Shown here in pieces: positions 1 to 7,972 of a stretch of 34,631 bases of DNA. The notes below the pieces were generated by a model. It had not been told where the DNA came from and made no database searches. It saw only the letters and a list, made by a program, of their open reading frames with translations. Within the stretch, counting starts at the first letter, position 1. Each line of letters begins with the position of its first letter. Position numbers and translations under genes: made by a program. Origin of the DNA: a bacterium (GTDB lineage Bacteria; Planctomycetota; Planctomycetia; Gemmatales; Gemmataceae); NCBI GenBank assembly GCA_017308215.1, contig JAFKFQ010000432.1, positions 1 through 34,631 of the forward strand. The letters run 5' to 3'.

Positions 1-17
1 TAGGAGTTACGCAGTTG
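1..17 (+). repeat. Left terminal inverted repeat of the IS
   Basis: TAGGAGTTACGCAGTTG is the exact reverse complement of 1059-1075. Similarity stops after base 17. Because the window starts here, the repeat could extend further outward. Confidence 0.9.
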
Positions 18-67
18 ACCGGTTTTCGTCTTGCGCCAGGGTCGGACCCGGAGTACGTTCTGCCGGC

Positions 68-1069
68 ATGAACCCACCGCGGGTAACAGCCGAGGGCTAC
101 ACCCAGTTCCTGCTGGCGACCCCACGGGCGAGTACCTGTGCGGAGGCCGCCCGGGTCCAGCCGCCGGGGCCGCGGGCGCCGTCACACGACGCCTTCACCC
201 GACTCCTCCACCGGCTCGAGCCCGAGCCGGCCGAGCGGTGGGCCGAGGTCGCCCCGCTCGTCGACCGGGGGGCCGGGGTGCTGGTGGTCGATGACACCAC
301 CCTCGACAAGCCCCACGCCCGGAAGATCGAACTCGTCACCCGCCACTGGTCGGGCAAGCACCGGGCGGCGGTCGACGGGATCCACCTCATCTCCGTCGCC
401 TGGGCGGGGGCCGGCGGCCTGTACCCGACCGACTACCGGGTGTTCCAGAAGGTGGCCGACGGGAAGACCAAGAACGACCACTTCCGGGGCATGCCCGCGA
501 CCGCCCACGGGCGGGGGTTCCGCCCCCGTGATGTGCTGTTCGACGGGTGGTACACCGGGCTGGACAACCTCGAGCTGGTCCGGTCGTTCGGCGGGTTGTT
601 CCTCGGCCGACTGAAATCGGGCCGGCTGGTCCGGGTGGGCCGCGGCCCCCCGACCCGGCTCGACGTCCTGCCGATCGCGGAGTCGGGGACGGTGGTCTGG
701 CTGCCGGGGTACGGGTTGCCGAAGGTGTTCCGGGCAGCCGCCCCGGACGGCGGCGCGGAGTACTGGGTGACGAACGACCCGGACCTGGACGCGGCCGGGC
801 GGGAGGAGCTGTCCCGGCCGGCGTGGGCGGTCGAGACGTACCACCGGGGGCTCAAGCCGTACACCGGGGTCGAGCGGTGTCAGGTCCGGGCCGCCCGGGC
901 GCAGCGGAACCACATCGGGCTGGCGCTCCGGGCGCGGGTCCGGCTGGAGTACCACCGCGTGGCCTCCGGGGTGAGCTGGTTCGAGGCCACGTGGGGGGTG
1001 ATCCGCGAGGCCGTGCGGGCGTACCTCACGGCCCCGACCTACCGGCTTCCGGACATGGCAACTGCGTAA
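68..1069 (+). CDS. DDE transposase, IS4/IS701-like
   Basis: This 333-residue protein catalyses cut-and-paste movement of the flanking element. An RNase-H-fold DDE triad can be proposed: the first Asp in VVDDTTLDK (D75/D76), the second in VLFDGWYTGLDNL (D159), and Glu in AVETYHRGLK (E256), which fits the YREK-like signature of the IS4 superfamily. The segments around LVTRHWSGKHRA, KTKNDHF and CQVRAARAQRNHIGLALRAR match what I recall of IS701-type transposases from cyanobacteria and planctomycetes. The frame is open over its full length and there is no internal stop, so the element may be active. The start at 68 is the first in-frame ATG that leaves a normal N-terminus; no convincing Shine-Dalgarno precedes it. 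The protein ends inside the right terminal repeat. Confidence 0.9.
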   Translation: MNPPRVTAEGYTQFLLATPRASTCAEAARVQPPGPRAPSHDAFTRLLHRLEPEPAERWAEVAPLVDRGAGVLVVDDTTLDKPHARKIELVTRHWSGKHRAAVDGIHLISVAWAGAGGLYPTDYRVFQKVADGKTKNDHFRGMPATAHGRGFRPRDVLFDGWYTGLDNLELVRSFGGLFLGRLKSGRLVRVGRGPPTRLDVLPIAESGTVVWLPGYGLPKVFRAAAPDGGAEYWVTNDPDLDAAGREELSRPAWAVETYHRGLKPYTGVERCQVRAARAQRNHIGLALRARVRLEYHRVASGVSWFEATWGVIREAVRAYLTAPTYRLPDMATA

Positions 1070-1442
1070 CTCCTAACTGGCTCTCGGCCTCGCGGTACAC
1101 GGTCTGGGCGACGACGACCCGCCGCTGAGCGAATGCCACCTGGCGACGGGCGCGCTCCAGGTCCGCGTCCGTCGCCTGCCCCGCCCGGCACCGGGTGGTG
1201 ACGGCCGCGAGTTCCGCTTCGATCCGGTCGCAGTCGTCGCGCGTGCGCCGCAGCACGGCCGTGTGATACTCCAGTATCTCTGAGATTTTTAAGATTTCGA
1301 CGTCGAGTTCGAGTATCGCCTTGGCGATAGCCGGCGTCATCTTCGGCTGTGGCGCCGGCGGCCCGTCCTGCGGGCTCGCGTCCGGCGCCACAGCGAGTGC
1401 GAGGGCGGTCGCGGCTAACAGCACCATCCGTGGGCGGGTCAT
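1026..1442 (-). pseudogene. Secreted coiled-coil protein truncated by the IS
   Basis: The first about 122 codons are native; from base 1076 downward the frame runs into the right end of the IS and gains 16 foreign residues (LGVTQLPCPEAGRSGP) before a stop at 1026. The native part has an N-terminal signal peptide (about residues 1-24) followed by a charged, heptad-rich helix (about 35-122) with many Arg, Glu and Ala. The C-terminal part is missing and its original length is unknown. The start codon lies 10 bp after the ECF sigma factor stop; its Shine-Dalgarno GAGGAG overlaps that stop (TGAGGAG), so the two genes were probably translated in sequence. I do not recognise a family. A stable truncated product is possible, because a signal peptide and most of a helix remain. 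Confidence 0.75.
1059..1075 (-). repeat. Right terminal inverted repeat of the IS
   Basis: CAACTGCGTAACTCCTA is the exact reverse complement of 1-17. It contains the transposase stop codon TAA (1067-1069). On the minus strand it supplies codons to the interrupted neighbouring gene. Confidence 0.9.
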
Positions 1443-1452
1443 GTACGACTCC

Positions 1453-2964
1453 TCAGCGGGCGGTCGGGGTGGTCCTCAATAGCTGCGTCTGGAAGCGGAC
1501 GCGGGCGTCATTCGGGTAGTTCGAGAACCGCACCACCCGGTCGCCGTCGCGCGCCAGGACGAACCCACCCGGGTCGCGCGTCAGCGGCAGCGGGAGGAGC
1601 AGTTCGGCGACCACAAGGTCCGGCGAGCCCGCGACCGGCACGCACGGCTGCCGCTTCGAGAACCGGGCGAGGACGTGGCACCCGCGCCGGGCCGCGTCCC
1701 ACGCCGCGGCGGGCACGCGGTCCCGCGCCGCCCGCCCCGCCCGCGCCAGGTCCACGCCCGCGACGGCGAGCTTGTAGCGCTCGGCCGTCGGGAAGATCAC
1801 CTCGACAGCGAGCAGCCCGGACAACTCGGCGCCATCGACTCGCTCGACGACGGCGATCTCGGCGGCGTACGTTTCGATCAGCTCCTCACGCCCTCTGATG
1901 ACGGCCGATCGCGCGAACTGACGTTCTTCCGCCTCGGCGAGCATGGCCCCGTAAACCTGCGCCTCGGGCGGGACCGGTACCTGCCGCTCGGCCTGAACCA
2001 GTTTCTCGCGCAGCCGGTCGATCGTGACGGCCAGCGCGGCGCGCTCCCGCTCCTCCTCGTCGAGCCGGTCCTTCGCGCGCGTCAGTTCGGCCCGCATCGC
2101 CTTCAGCTCCTCCGACTCCGGTCCCGCCGCCGGCTTCGGCGCCGGCGCGGCCGGCACCTGCGCGACCGCCGGCGCCTCGCGGACGCTCAGCCCGACGCCG
2201 GCGCCGAGCGCGAACACCACCGCCAGCCCGGCCGCCGCCACCGTCGCCTTCTGCACCCAAAACATCCGCAGCACCCCGTCCGCGAGCTCGGCGACGGCCG
2301 GCGCGACCGCGGCCCGCGTGGCGGTCGCGGCGGTAACGGTGGAGGCAGACAGCGCCGGCGGGACCGCCGTCAGCCCGACCGCCAGCACCGCGGCCGGGTC
2401 GTACCCGCCCAGCCGCCCCCGCAGCTTCACCAGCCCGCGCGCCAGCAGCGCCGACAGCGTGCCCTCCGGGCAGCCGAGCCGCGCGGCGGCGTCCCGCCGG
2501 CTCCACCCCTGGAGGTGGCACAGCACCAGCGGCGTGCGGTACTTCTCCGGCAGCGCCAGCAGCGCCGCGTCCAGGTCGAGCGCGGGAACGAGCGAGGTCG
2601 GCGGCGCGGGAACGGCGTCCGGCAGCGGGGCGGTGCGGGCGAGGCGGCGGGCGTTGCGGCGGCGGACGTTCCGCGCCGTCCACGCCGCCACCCGGTACAG
2701 CCACGGGCCGAGCGCCGGGCTCGACGTGAGCCGGCGGGCGCGACGGACGAGCACCAGGAATGCGGCCTGGAAGGCGTCCTCGGCGTCGGTCGGGTCGGGG
2801 AGGAGCCGCCGGCAGGCGGCGAGAACGAGGGGGCCGTGGCGGCGGACGAGTTCGGCGAACGCCGCCTCGTCGCGGTCGGTCAGGAACGCACCCAGCAGCG
2901 CCCCGTCCGGGCGCGGGTCGGGCGGCGGGCGGAGGCGGGCCGGCCGGGCGGCGGTCGGGGTCAT
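1453..2964 (-). CDS. ECF sigma factor with membrane anchor and C-terminal domain
   Basis: This 503-residue protein is much longer than an ordinary ECF sigma factor (about 180-200). Sigma region 2 spans about residues 33-108, with the DAEDAFQAAFLVLVRRA core that binds core polymerase and the -10 element. Region 4 spans about 130-186 and carries a helix-turn-helix (SRRDAAARLGCPEGTLSALL). An Ala-rich linker follows, then one membrane helix at about 238-260, a charged coiled coil at about 283-330, and a globular C-terminal region of about 170 residues that I do not recognise. Such sigma factors fused to a membrane helix and an outward domain are well represented in Gemmata-type planctomycetes, where the extension is thought to act as a built-in anti-sigma or sensor. 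No separate anti-sigma gene is visible. It is followed in the same operon by the IS-truncated secreted protein. Confidence 0.88.
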   Translation of the reverse strand: MTPTAARPARLRPPPDPRPDGALLGAFLTDRDEAAFAELVRRHGPLVLAACRRLLPDPTDAEDAFQAAFLVLVRRARRLTSSPALGPWLYRVAAWTARNVRRRNARRLARTAPLPDAVPAPPTSLVPALDLDAALLALPEKYRTPLVLCHLQGWSRRDAAARLGCPEGTLSALLARGLVKLRGRLGGYDPAAVLAVGLTAVPPALSASTVTAATATRAAVAPAVAELADGVLRMFWVQKATVAAAGLAVVFALGAGVGLSVREAPAVAQVPAAPAPKPAAGPESEELKAMRAELTRAKDRLDEEERERAALAVTIDRLREKLVQAERQVPVPPEAQVYGAMLAEAEERQFARSAVIRGREELIETYAAEIAVVERVDGAELSGLLAVEVIFPTAERYKLAVAGVDLARAGRAARDRVPAAAWDAARRGCHVLARFSKRQPCVPVAGSPDLVVAELLLPLPLTRDPGGFVLARDGDRVVRFSNYPNDARVRFQTQLLRTTPTAR

Positions 2965-3027
2965 GAATCTATCATGTCGCGGGGGCGGTCGGCGCGTGCA
3001 GCGAATTCCGCCGCCCCCGCGCCGGCG

Positions 3028-3513
3028 TCACGCCGCCGGGGTCGCCTGGCTCATCTGCGCGATCATGTCGTCCATCCGCTTCTGCAGCTCGGCCGGGGCC
3101 ACGTCCTCGACGTGCGTCGCCACCGTCCAGGCGTGGCCGAACGGGTCGATGACCGTGCCCGAGCGGTCGCCGTAGAACTGGTTCTGCAGCGGCTTCATCA
3201 CCGTCGCCCCGGCGGCGAGCGCCTTCGCGAACACGGCGTCGCAGTCCGGGACGTAGATGCACAGCCCGGACGGCGTGCCGCCGAGCGCCTGCGGGCTCTT
3301 GTTCCCCCAGGCCGGGTTCTCCTCGCCGAACATGATGATCGAGTCGCCGATCTTGATCTCGGCGTGGGCGATCGACCCGTCGGGCATCGGCATCCGCAGC
3401 ACCTCGACGGCGCCGAACGCCTCCTTGTAGAAGTCGATGGCCTTCGCCGCACCGCGGATCGTCATGTACGGGGTGACGGTGTGGTAGCCGTCGGGAATCG
3501 GCTTGACGGACAT
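3028..3513 (-). CDS. VOC-family (glyoxalase/PhnB-like) protein
   Basis: The 161-residue protein shows the paired beta-alpha-beta-beta-beta pattern of the vicinal oxygen chelate fold: HTVTPYMTIRGAAKAIDFYKEAFGA at the start, the IKIGDSIIMFGEE strand, and the second half with GGTPSGLCIYVPDCDAVFAKALAAGA and GDRSGTVIDPFGHAWTVATH. This arrangement (DRSGTVIDPFGHAW near the end) is typical of the PhnB-like subgroup, whose members are mostly of unknown substrate. The ATG at 3511-3513 is chosen over an upstream in-frame start because GGAGG lies about 8 bases before it and because family members begin here. A candidate promoter lies at 3559-3586. The next gene downstream is the ECF sigma factor, 63 bp away, so read-through is possible. 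The reaction cannot be inferred. Confidence 0.87.
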   Translation of the reverse strand: MSVKPIPDGYHTVTPYMTIRGAAKAIDFYKEAFGAVEVLRMPMPDGSIAHAEIKIGDSIIMFGEENPAWGNKSPQALGGTPSGLCIYVPDCDAVFAKALAAGATVMKPLQNQFYGDRSGTVIDPFGHAWTVATHVEDVAPAELQKRMDDMIAQMSQATPAA

Positions 3514-3558
3514 GGGACGGGCCTCCGGGACGGGAGTGGGGGTGCGACACCGCCCGGA

Positions 3559-3586
3559 ATCTAACATGGTGTACGGATGGGCACAA
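3559..3586 (-). promoter_or_regulatory. Candidate sigma-70-type promoter for the VOC gene
   Basis: On the minus strand TTGTGC (3586-3581) is followed after 16 bases by TTAGAT (3564-3559), about 46 bases before the ATG. It lies in a locally AT-richer patch within a GC-rich genome. Planctomycete promoter consensus is poorly known, so this is tentative. Confidence 0.33.
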
Positions 3587-3648
3587 GTGAATATTCGACG
3601 ACCATATCGCGAGCGCGGGCGCGCGACCCGCACGACCGACGTGACCGG

Positions 3649-3680
3649 TGGGTGACGCGGGCGGAAGCCCGCGCCACCCA
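3649..3680. repeat. REP-like palindrome with GGAA tetraloop
   Basis: A 14-bp stem with one mismatch closes on GGAA; its inner part is GCGGGC-GGAA-GCCCGC. It lies between the 3' end of the DUF1501 gene (3693) and the start of the VOC gene (3513), both on the minus strand. The stem is not followed by a T-run on either strand, so a classical terminator is unlikely. It resembles the palindromes at 5161 and 9599 in closing on a GNRA-type loop. Confidence 0.75.
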
Positions 3681-3692
3681 GGACAACTCCGG

Positions 3693-5048
3693 TTACGCGA
3701 ACCAGCCCGTGATCGGCTCACCGGTGCCGGCGGGTCGGGTGAACCCGTCCGCGCCGAGCCGCGTCTCGGGCGCGATCCCCAGCGCGTGCAGCAGCGTCGC
3801 CGCGAATCGCTCCGGCGAAACCGGGTCGTCCTTCACGTACCCGCCGCTCTTGTCCGATGCGCCGTGGACGTGCCCACCGCGAATTCCCGCCCCGGCGACG
3901 AGCGCCGAGTAGCACGCCGGCCAGTGGTCGCGGCCGGCGCGGTCGATCCGCGGGCTCCGCCCGAACTCGCCCGCCACCACCACCAGCGTACTCTCCAGCA
4001 GCCCGCGCACGTCGAGGTCTTCGAGCAACGCCGACATCGCCTGGTCGAGGTTCGGCAGCGCCCAGCCGAGACCGTAGGCGCCGGTGCCGAAGATGCTCCC
4101 GAGGCCGGCTCCGTCGCCGTGCATGTCCCACGTCTGCACGTTGCGGAACCGCTCGCTCGGCGGCGTCCCGGCCCACGCCGTCACGCTCACCAGCCGAACG
4201 CCGGCCTCCACCAGCCGCCGCGCCGTCAGCAGATTCTGCCCGAGCGGGTGCCGGCCGTAGCGGTCGCGGACAGACGCCGCTTCCAGGTTCAGGTCGAACG
4301 CCCGCCGCGCGTCCGGCCCGGCGATCAACTCCGCCGCCCGCTCCTGGAAGCCGCGCAGCGCCGCCGCCTGTCCCGATGTCGCCGGGTCGAGTTGGTTCAA
4401 CAGGCCGGTGCGGTCGCGGAGGCGGGCGTGCGGCACGTCCGCGGCGGCGTCGAGGGCGCGGACGCGGAAATCCGGCGCGGCCGGGTTGTCGAGGTCGGTG
4501 GCAACCCGGAGCGGGCCGAACGCCGGGCCGAGGAACCCGCCACCAAGGTAGCGCGGCTGCACGTCGCCGGCGAGATTCTGGAGCCACACGTACGACGGCA
4601 CGTTCCGCGTCGCCGGGCAGACCTTCGCCACCACGCTGCCGAGGTACGGTGTGTCCGGGGTCGGGGTCGAGTGCCCGGTCATGGCGACGTGCATCCCGCC
4701 GTCGTGCCCGGGATCGCGGTGCGTCATCGACCGCACGAGTAGGAAGCGGTCGGCAAGTCCGGCGAGGCGCGGCAGGAGTTCGCCGACGCGCACCCCGGGA
4801 ACACGCGTCGGGATTGCACGGTACGGCCCGCGCACCTCGGCCGGCGCATCGGGCTTCGGGTCGAGGCTGTCGATGTGGCTCGCCCCACCATACTGCACGA
4901 CGAAGATGCACGACCGCTCCGGCACACGGCCGGCGGGCGCGGTGCCGGGCGATCGCGCGTGAAGCAACTGCGGAAGGTTAAGACCGAGCGCGGACACGCC
5001 GCCGACGCGGAGCAGGTGCCGACGGGTGGGGCGGGGCGGGAGCGACAC
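3693..5048 (-). CDS. DUF1501 protein with twin-arginine signal
   Basis: The 451-residue protein belongs to the DUF1501 family, a branch of the alkaline phosphatase/sulfatase superfamily that is hugely expanded in planctomycetes. The N-terminus RPTRRHLLRVGGVSALGLNL is a twin-arginine export signal. Family landmarks include SCIFVVQYGGASHIDSLDPKPDAP (about 46-69), the RSMTHRDPGHDGGMHVAMTGH segment, and near the end VVVAGEFGRSPRIDRAGRDHWPACYSALVAGAGIRGG, which probably carries metal-site residues. The start is GTG at 5046-5048 with a GGGGGA stretch about 6 bases upstream; no ATG fits the frame. In planctomycetes these genes usually sit next to a DUF1549/DUF1553 cytochrome-like gene, but none is present here. 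The protein is exported; its substrate is unknown. Confidence 0.9.
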   Translation of the reverse strand: MSLPPRPTRRHLLRVGGVSALGLNLPQLLHARSPGTAPAGRVPERSCIFVVQYGGASHIDSLDPKPDAPAEVRGPYRAIPTRVPGVRVGELLPRLAGLADRFLLVRSMTHRDPGHDGGMHVAMTGHSTPTPDTPYLGSVVAKVCPATRNVPSYVWLQNLAGDVQPRYLGGGFLGPAFGPLRVATDLDNPAAPDFRVRALDAAADVPHARLRDRTGLLNQLDPATSGQAAALRGFQERAAELIAGPDARRAFDLNLEAASVRDRYGRHPLGQNLLTARRLVEAGVRLVSVTAWAGTPPSERFRNVQTWDMHGDGAGLGSIFGTGAYGLGWALPNLDQAMSALLEDLDVRGLLESTLVVVAGEFGRSPRIDRAGRDHWPACYSALVAGAGIRGGHVHGASDKSGGYVKDDPVSPERFAATLLHALGIAPETRLGADGFTRPAGTGEPITGWFA

Positions 5049-5141
5049 GGCGGTCCCCCGGTGACGAGCGGCGGGGAGCGGCGGGAGGAAATTGACTCTC
5101 GCACGCCGTCAGGCGACGGTCAAGCACGAAGCCGGCCGGGG

Positions 5142-5456
5142 TTATCCGTACGGGTGCCGGGTTAGGCCGCGGCGCGAGCCGCGGATAGGCCAGTAAATCC
5201 GCGGCTCGCGCCGCCGCCTAACGGCCAGGCGTTCAACGACTTGGTTCACGGCCGCCTCGGATCCTGCGAGATCCACCACCCAGGCGTCGCGGAAGATGGT
5301 CAGCTCGTCCGCATCGTTGCGGAAGCGCGTCAGCCCGACGCCGAGCGGCGAGTCGTGCCAGGTGTCGTCGGCGACCCACCCGAGCTCGCCCAGCACGGCC
5401 TGGAGCCGGGCGATCGTCTCGTAGTCGTCCGACGCGCACACGTCGATTCGGGTCAT
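5142..5456 (-). CDS. Small unknown protein coupled to guaA
   Basis: This 104-residue protein starts with ATG at 5454-5456, overlapping the guaA stop in the sequence ATGA, so translation is probably coupled. I recognise no family. The first about 78 residues look like a compact alpha/beta domain ([41 protein letters not shown]). The last about 25 residues are Arg-rich and are encoded by the palindrome at 5161-5222, so the original C-terminus may have been replaced when that repeat arrived. Alternatively the whole frame could be an over-extended short protein. The coupling to guaA argues that it is really translated. Confidence 0.62.
   Translation of the reverse strand: MTRIDVCASDDYETIARLQAVLGELGWVADDTWHDSPLGVGLTRFRNDADELTIFRDAWVVDLAGSEAAVNQVVERLAVRRRREPRIYWPIRGSRRGLTRHPYG
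5161..5222. repeat. 25-bp inverted repeat, two REP-like hairpins facing each other
   Basis: Arms 5161-5185 and 5198-5222 pair with one mismatch around a 12-base centre. Each arm also folds on itself as GCGGC-GCGA-GCCGC, a short stem closed by a GNRA tetraloop. The element overlaps the 3' end of the 104-aa gene and lies upstream of the DUF1501 gene. The layout resembles paired, inverted REP units. Confidence 0.85.
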
Positions 5457-7009
5457 TCCCACTCGATCGTCGCCGGCGGCTTGCTGCTGATGTCGTAGAC
5501 GACGCGGTTCACGCCCTTCACCCGGTTGATGATCCCCGTCGCCACGCGGGCGAGCAGGTCTTCGGGGAGGCGCGACCAGTCGGCGGTCATGAAGTCGTCG
5601 GTCTGCACGCAGCGGATGGCGACGGTGTTCTCGTAGGTGCGGCCGTCGCCCATCACCCCCACCGACTGCACCGGCAGCAGCACCGCGAACGCCTGCGAGG
5701 TCTTCCGGTACCACCCGCTCTTGTGCAGCTCCTCGATGAAGATCTGATCCGCCTTGCGGAGCGTCTTCAGCTTCTCCTCGGTGATCTCGCCGAGGCAGCG
5801 TACCGCCAGCCCCGGGCCGGGGAACGGATGCCGCCACACCACCTCGTCCGGCAGGCCGAGGTCGGTGCCGAGGCGGCGGACTTCGTCCTTGAACAGGTCA
5901 CGGAGCGGTTCGATGAGCTCGAACCCGAGTTCGGCCGGCAACCCGCCGACGTTGTGGTGAAGCTTGATCGTCGCCGCCGGGCCGTCCGTCGCGCCGCCGC
6001 TCTCGATCACGTCCGGGTAGAGCGTGCCCTGCGCCAGGAAGTGCGCGTCCGGGATCGCCTTCGCCTCCTGCTTGAACACGTCGATGAACACCCGGCCGAT
6101 GATCTTCCGCTTCTCCTGCGGGTCGGTGACGCCCTTGAGTTCCGTGAGGAAGCGCTCCCGCGCGTCGACCGCGTGCAAGTCGGCCTTGAACCAGTCGCGG
6201 AACGTGTGCTTCACGACCTCGGTTTCGCCCTCGCGCATCAGGCCGTTGTCGACGTAGATGCACGCCACCTGCGAGCCGATCGCCCTGAGCAGCAGCGCCG
6301 CGCACACGCTCGAATCGACGCCGCCGGACAACCCGCAGATGACTCGCTTGTTGCCGACGCGGGCGCGGACCTCTTCGACGGTGCGGTCGATGAACGTCGC
6401 CATCTTCCACAGCCCGCGGCAGCCGCACACGTCGAGCAGGAAGTTCCGCAGGACGAGCCCGCCGTGCGGCGTGTGGCTGACCTCCGGGTGGAACTGGATG
6501 CCGTAGACGGGCCGCGTCCGGTGCCGCACGCCGGCGTAGGGGCAGGTGTCGGTGGTGGCGAGCGGCTCGAAGTCGGCGTCGGCGAGGTTCTGCACCTGGT
6601 CGCCGTGGCTCATCCACACGGTCGATTCGGCGGGGTAGCCGCGGAAGAGCGTGTTGGGGTCGGTGACGGTGAGGGTGGCGCGGCCGTACTCGCGCGACTC
6701 CGCCCCGCCGACGGTGGCGCCGAGCGCCCGACAGGCGAGTTGCATCCCGTAGCAGATGCCGAGAACGGGGATGCCGAGGTCGAAGATCGCCGGATCGACC
6801 TGCGGCGCCCCGGGCTCGTACACGCTCGCCGGCCCGCCGCTGAGGATGATTCCTTTCGGGGCGAGCTCGCGGACGCGCGCCGCCGTGATGTCGTGGCGGA
6901 CGACCTGGCAGAAGACGTTGAGCTCGCGCACCCGCCGGGCGATGAGCTGCCCGAACTGGGAGCCGAAGTCGAGAACGAGGACGAGTTCGTCGGTGGGGTC
7001 GGACGGCAT
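5453..7009 (-). CDS. guaA: GMP synthase (glutamine-hydrolysing)
   Basis: This enzyme converts XMP, glutamine and ATP to GMP in the last step of guanine nucleotide synthesis in the cytoplasm. The 518-residue length is normal. The N-terminal class I glutamine amidotransferase domain shows the nucleophile Cys in [11 protein letters not shown] and the His/Glu pair in QFHPEVSHT. The ATP-pyrophosphatase domain follows with the P-loop [13 protein letters not shown], and the C-terminal dimerisation domain ends in [17 protein letters not shown], the standard family terminus. The ATG at 7007-7009 gives the expected N-terminus. Its stop overlaps the start of the 104-aa gene. proC lies 97 bp upstream on the same strand, with a palindrome between them. 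Confidence 0.98.
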   Translation of the reverse strand: MPSDPTDELVLVLDFGSQFGQLIARRVRELNVFCQVVRHDITAARVRELAPKGIILSGGPASVYEPGAPQVDPAIFDLGIPVLGICYGMQLACRALGATVGGAESREYGRATLTVTDPNTLFRGYPAESTVWMSHGDQVQNLADADFEPLATTDTCPYAGVRHRTRPVYGIQFHPEVSHTPHGGLVLRNFLLDVCGCRGLWKMATFIDRTVEEVRARVGNKRVICGLSGGVDSSVCAALLLRAIGSQVACIYVDNGLMREGETEVVKHTFRDWFKADLHAVDARERFLTELKGVTDPQEKRKIIGRVFIDVFKQEAKAIPDAHFLAQGTLYPDVIESGGATDGPAATIKLHHNVGGLPAELGFELIEPLRDLFKDEVRRLGTDLGLPDEVVWRHPFPGPGLAVRCLGEITEEKLKTLRKADQIFIEELHKSGWYRKTSQAFAVLLPVQSVGVMGDGRTYENTVAIRCVQTDDFMTADWSRLPEDLLARVATGIINRVKGVNRVVYDISSKPPATIEWE

Positions 7010-7070
7010 GGGTTCCGGGTGACAGAGTCGTGTGTGATCGGTTACGGTCCGGCTACATTGCCGCTTGTGA

Positions 7071-7090
7071 CTTCGCGCCGCGGCGCGAAG
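7071..7090. repeat. Perfect 20-bp palindrome between proC and guaA
   Basis: CTTCGCGCCGCGGCGCGAAG equals its own reverse complement. It lies 16 bp after the proC stop and 61 bp before the guaA start, on the minus-strand transcription path. No T-run follows, so it is either a structured spacer, a regulator site for guaA, or a weak terminator. Confidence 0.6.
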
Positions 7091-7106
7091 CTCCGAGCCA
7101 GGAAAA

Positions 7107-7928
7107 CTACTCCTTCTTCCCGAACTCCGTCGCCCGCTTCGCGGCGGCTTCCACGGCGTCCATCAGCGCCGCCCGCACGCCGGCGCGCTCCAGCGCGTGC
7201 AGGCCGGCGATCGTCGTGCCGCCGGGGCTCGCCACCGCGTCCTTCAGCGCACCGGGGTGCTGGCCGGTTTCGAGCACCATCTTCGCCGCGCCCAGCACCG
7301 TCTGCGCCGCCAGCTTCTGCGCCACGTCGCGCGGCAGGCCCGCCTTCACTCCGCCGTCGGCCAGCGCCTCGATCATCACGTACACGTAGGCCGGACCGCT
7401 CCCGCTCAGGCCGGTCACGGCGTCGAGCTGCCCCTCGCTCACCCGCACCGCCGTGCCGACCGCGCCGAACAGCCGCCCCACGACCGCCGCGTCCGGGCCG
7501 TCGGCGTGCGTCGACGCGGTGGCGTAGCCGCTGGCGCTGGCGCCGACCAGGCACGGGGTGTTCGGCATCACCCGCACCAGTCGCACCCCGTCGCCGACGC
7601 CCGCCCGCAGCTGCGCCAGCGTGACGCCGGCGGCGATCGAAACGACGAGGTGCCGCGGTTCCAGCGCCGGCTTGATCTCGGCGAGCACGTCGGCGACCGC
7701 GTAGGGCTTCACCGCGAGCACGAGCACGTCGCAGGCGGCGGCGACGAGGGCGTTCTGGGCGACCGTCTCGACGCCGGTGGCCTGGGCGAACTTGTCGCGC
7801 GCCGGCGGGTACGGGTCGGCGGCGCGGCAGCGCGGCAGGTCGAGGAGGCCGGCGCGGGACCACCCGCCGGCGAGCGCTGACGCCATCTGCCCGGCGCCGA
7901 GGAACCCGACCGCGAACCGCTCGTCCAT
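7107..7928 (-). CDS. proC: Pyrroline-5-carboxylate reductase
   Basis: The enzyme reduces pyrroline-5-carboxylate to proline with NAD(P)H, the last step of proline synthesis. At 273 residues it has the family's usual length. The N-terminal Rossmann fold shows [16 protein letters not shown], and the family signature region [29 protein letters not shown] is followed by the C-terminal [45 protein letters not shown] is also canonical. The ATG at 7926-7928 is preferred over an in-frame start 12 codons upstream, because it places the dinucleotide fold at the normal distance from the N-terminus. It is divergent from the MFS gene across the heptad-repeat element at 7973-8088. Confidence 0.95.
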   Translation of the reverse strand: MDERFAVGFLGAGQMASALAGGWSRAGLLDLPRCRAADPYPPARDKFAQATGVETVAQNALVAAACDVLVLAVKPYAVADVLAEIKPALEPRHLVVSIAAGVTLAQLRAGVGDGVRLVRVMPNTPCLVGASASGYATASTHADGPDAAVVGRLFGAVGTAVRVSEGQLDAVTGLSGSGPAYVYVMIEALADGGVKAGLPRDVAQKLAAQTVLGAAKMVLETGQHPGALKDAVASPGGTTIAGLHALERAGVRAALMDAVEAAAKRATEFGKKE

Positions 7929-7972
7929 CACCGCCCCACGGAACGGGAAAACGCCATTGTACACGCCGGGCC

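Larger units (their letters stand above)
1..1075 (+). mobile_element. Complete IS element, IS4/IS701-like, about 1.07 kb
   Basis: The element is bounded by perfect 17-bp terminal inverted repeats (1-17 and 1059-1075) and holds a single transposase gene. The transposase stop codon lies inside the right terminal repeat, which is typical of a compact insertion sequence. The window begins exactly at the left terminus, so the left flank and any target-site duplication cannot be seen. The right end is joined to the 3' part of a minus-strand gene (see 1026-1442), which shows that the element inserted into a gene. The family assignment rests on the transposase motifs remembered from IS701-type transposases; it was not compared with a database. 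Confidence 0.88.

Noticed and set aside
1675..3564. A 629-codon plus-strand frame opposite the ECF sigma factor and VOC genes.
   Set aside because: It has no recognisable domain and is Arg-rich; both minus-strand genes carry family motifs and ribosome sites.
3514..3633. Longer N-terminus for the VOC protein from 3633.
   Set aside because: The extra 40 residues are unlike the family, cross the candidate promoter, and the inner ATG has a good GGAGG site.
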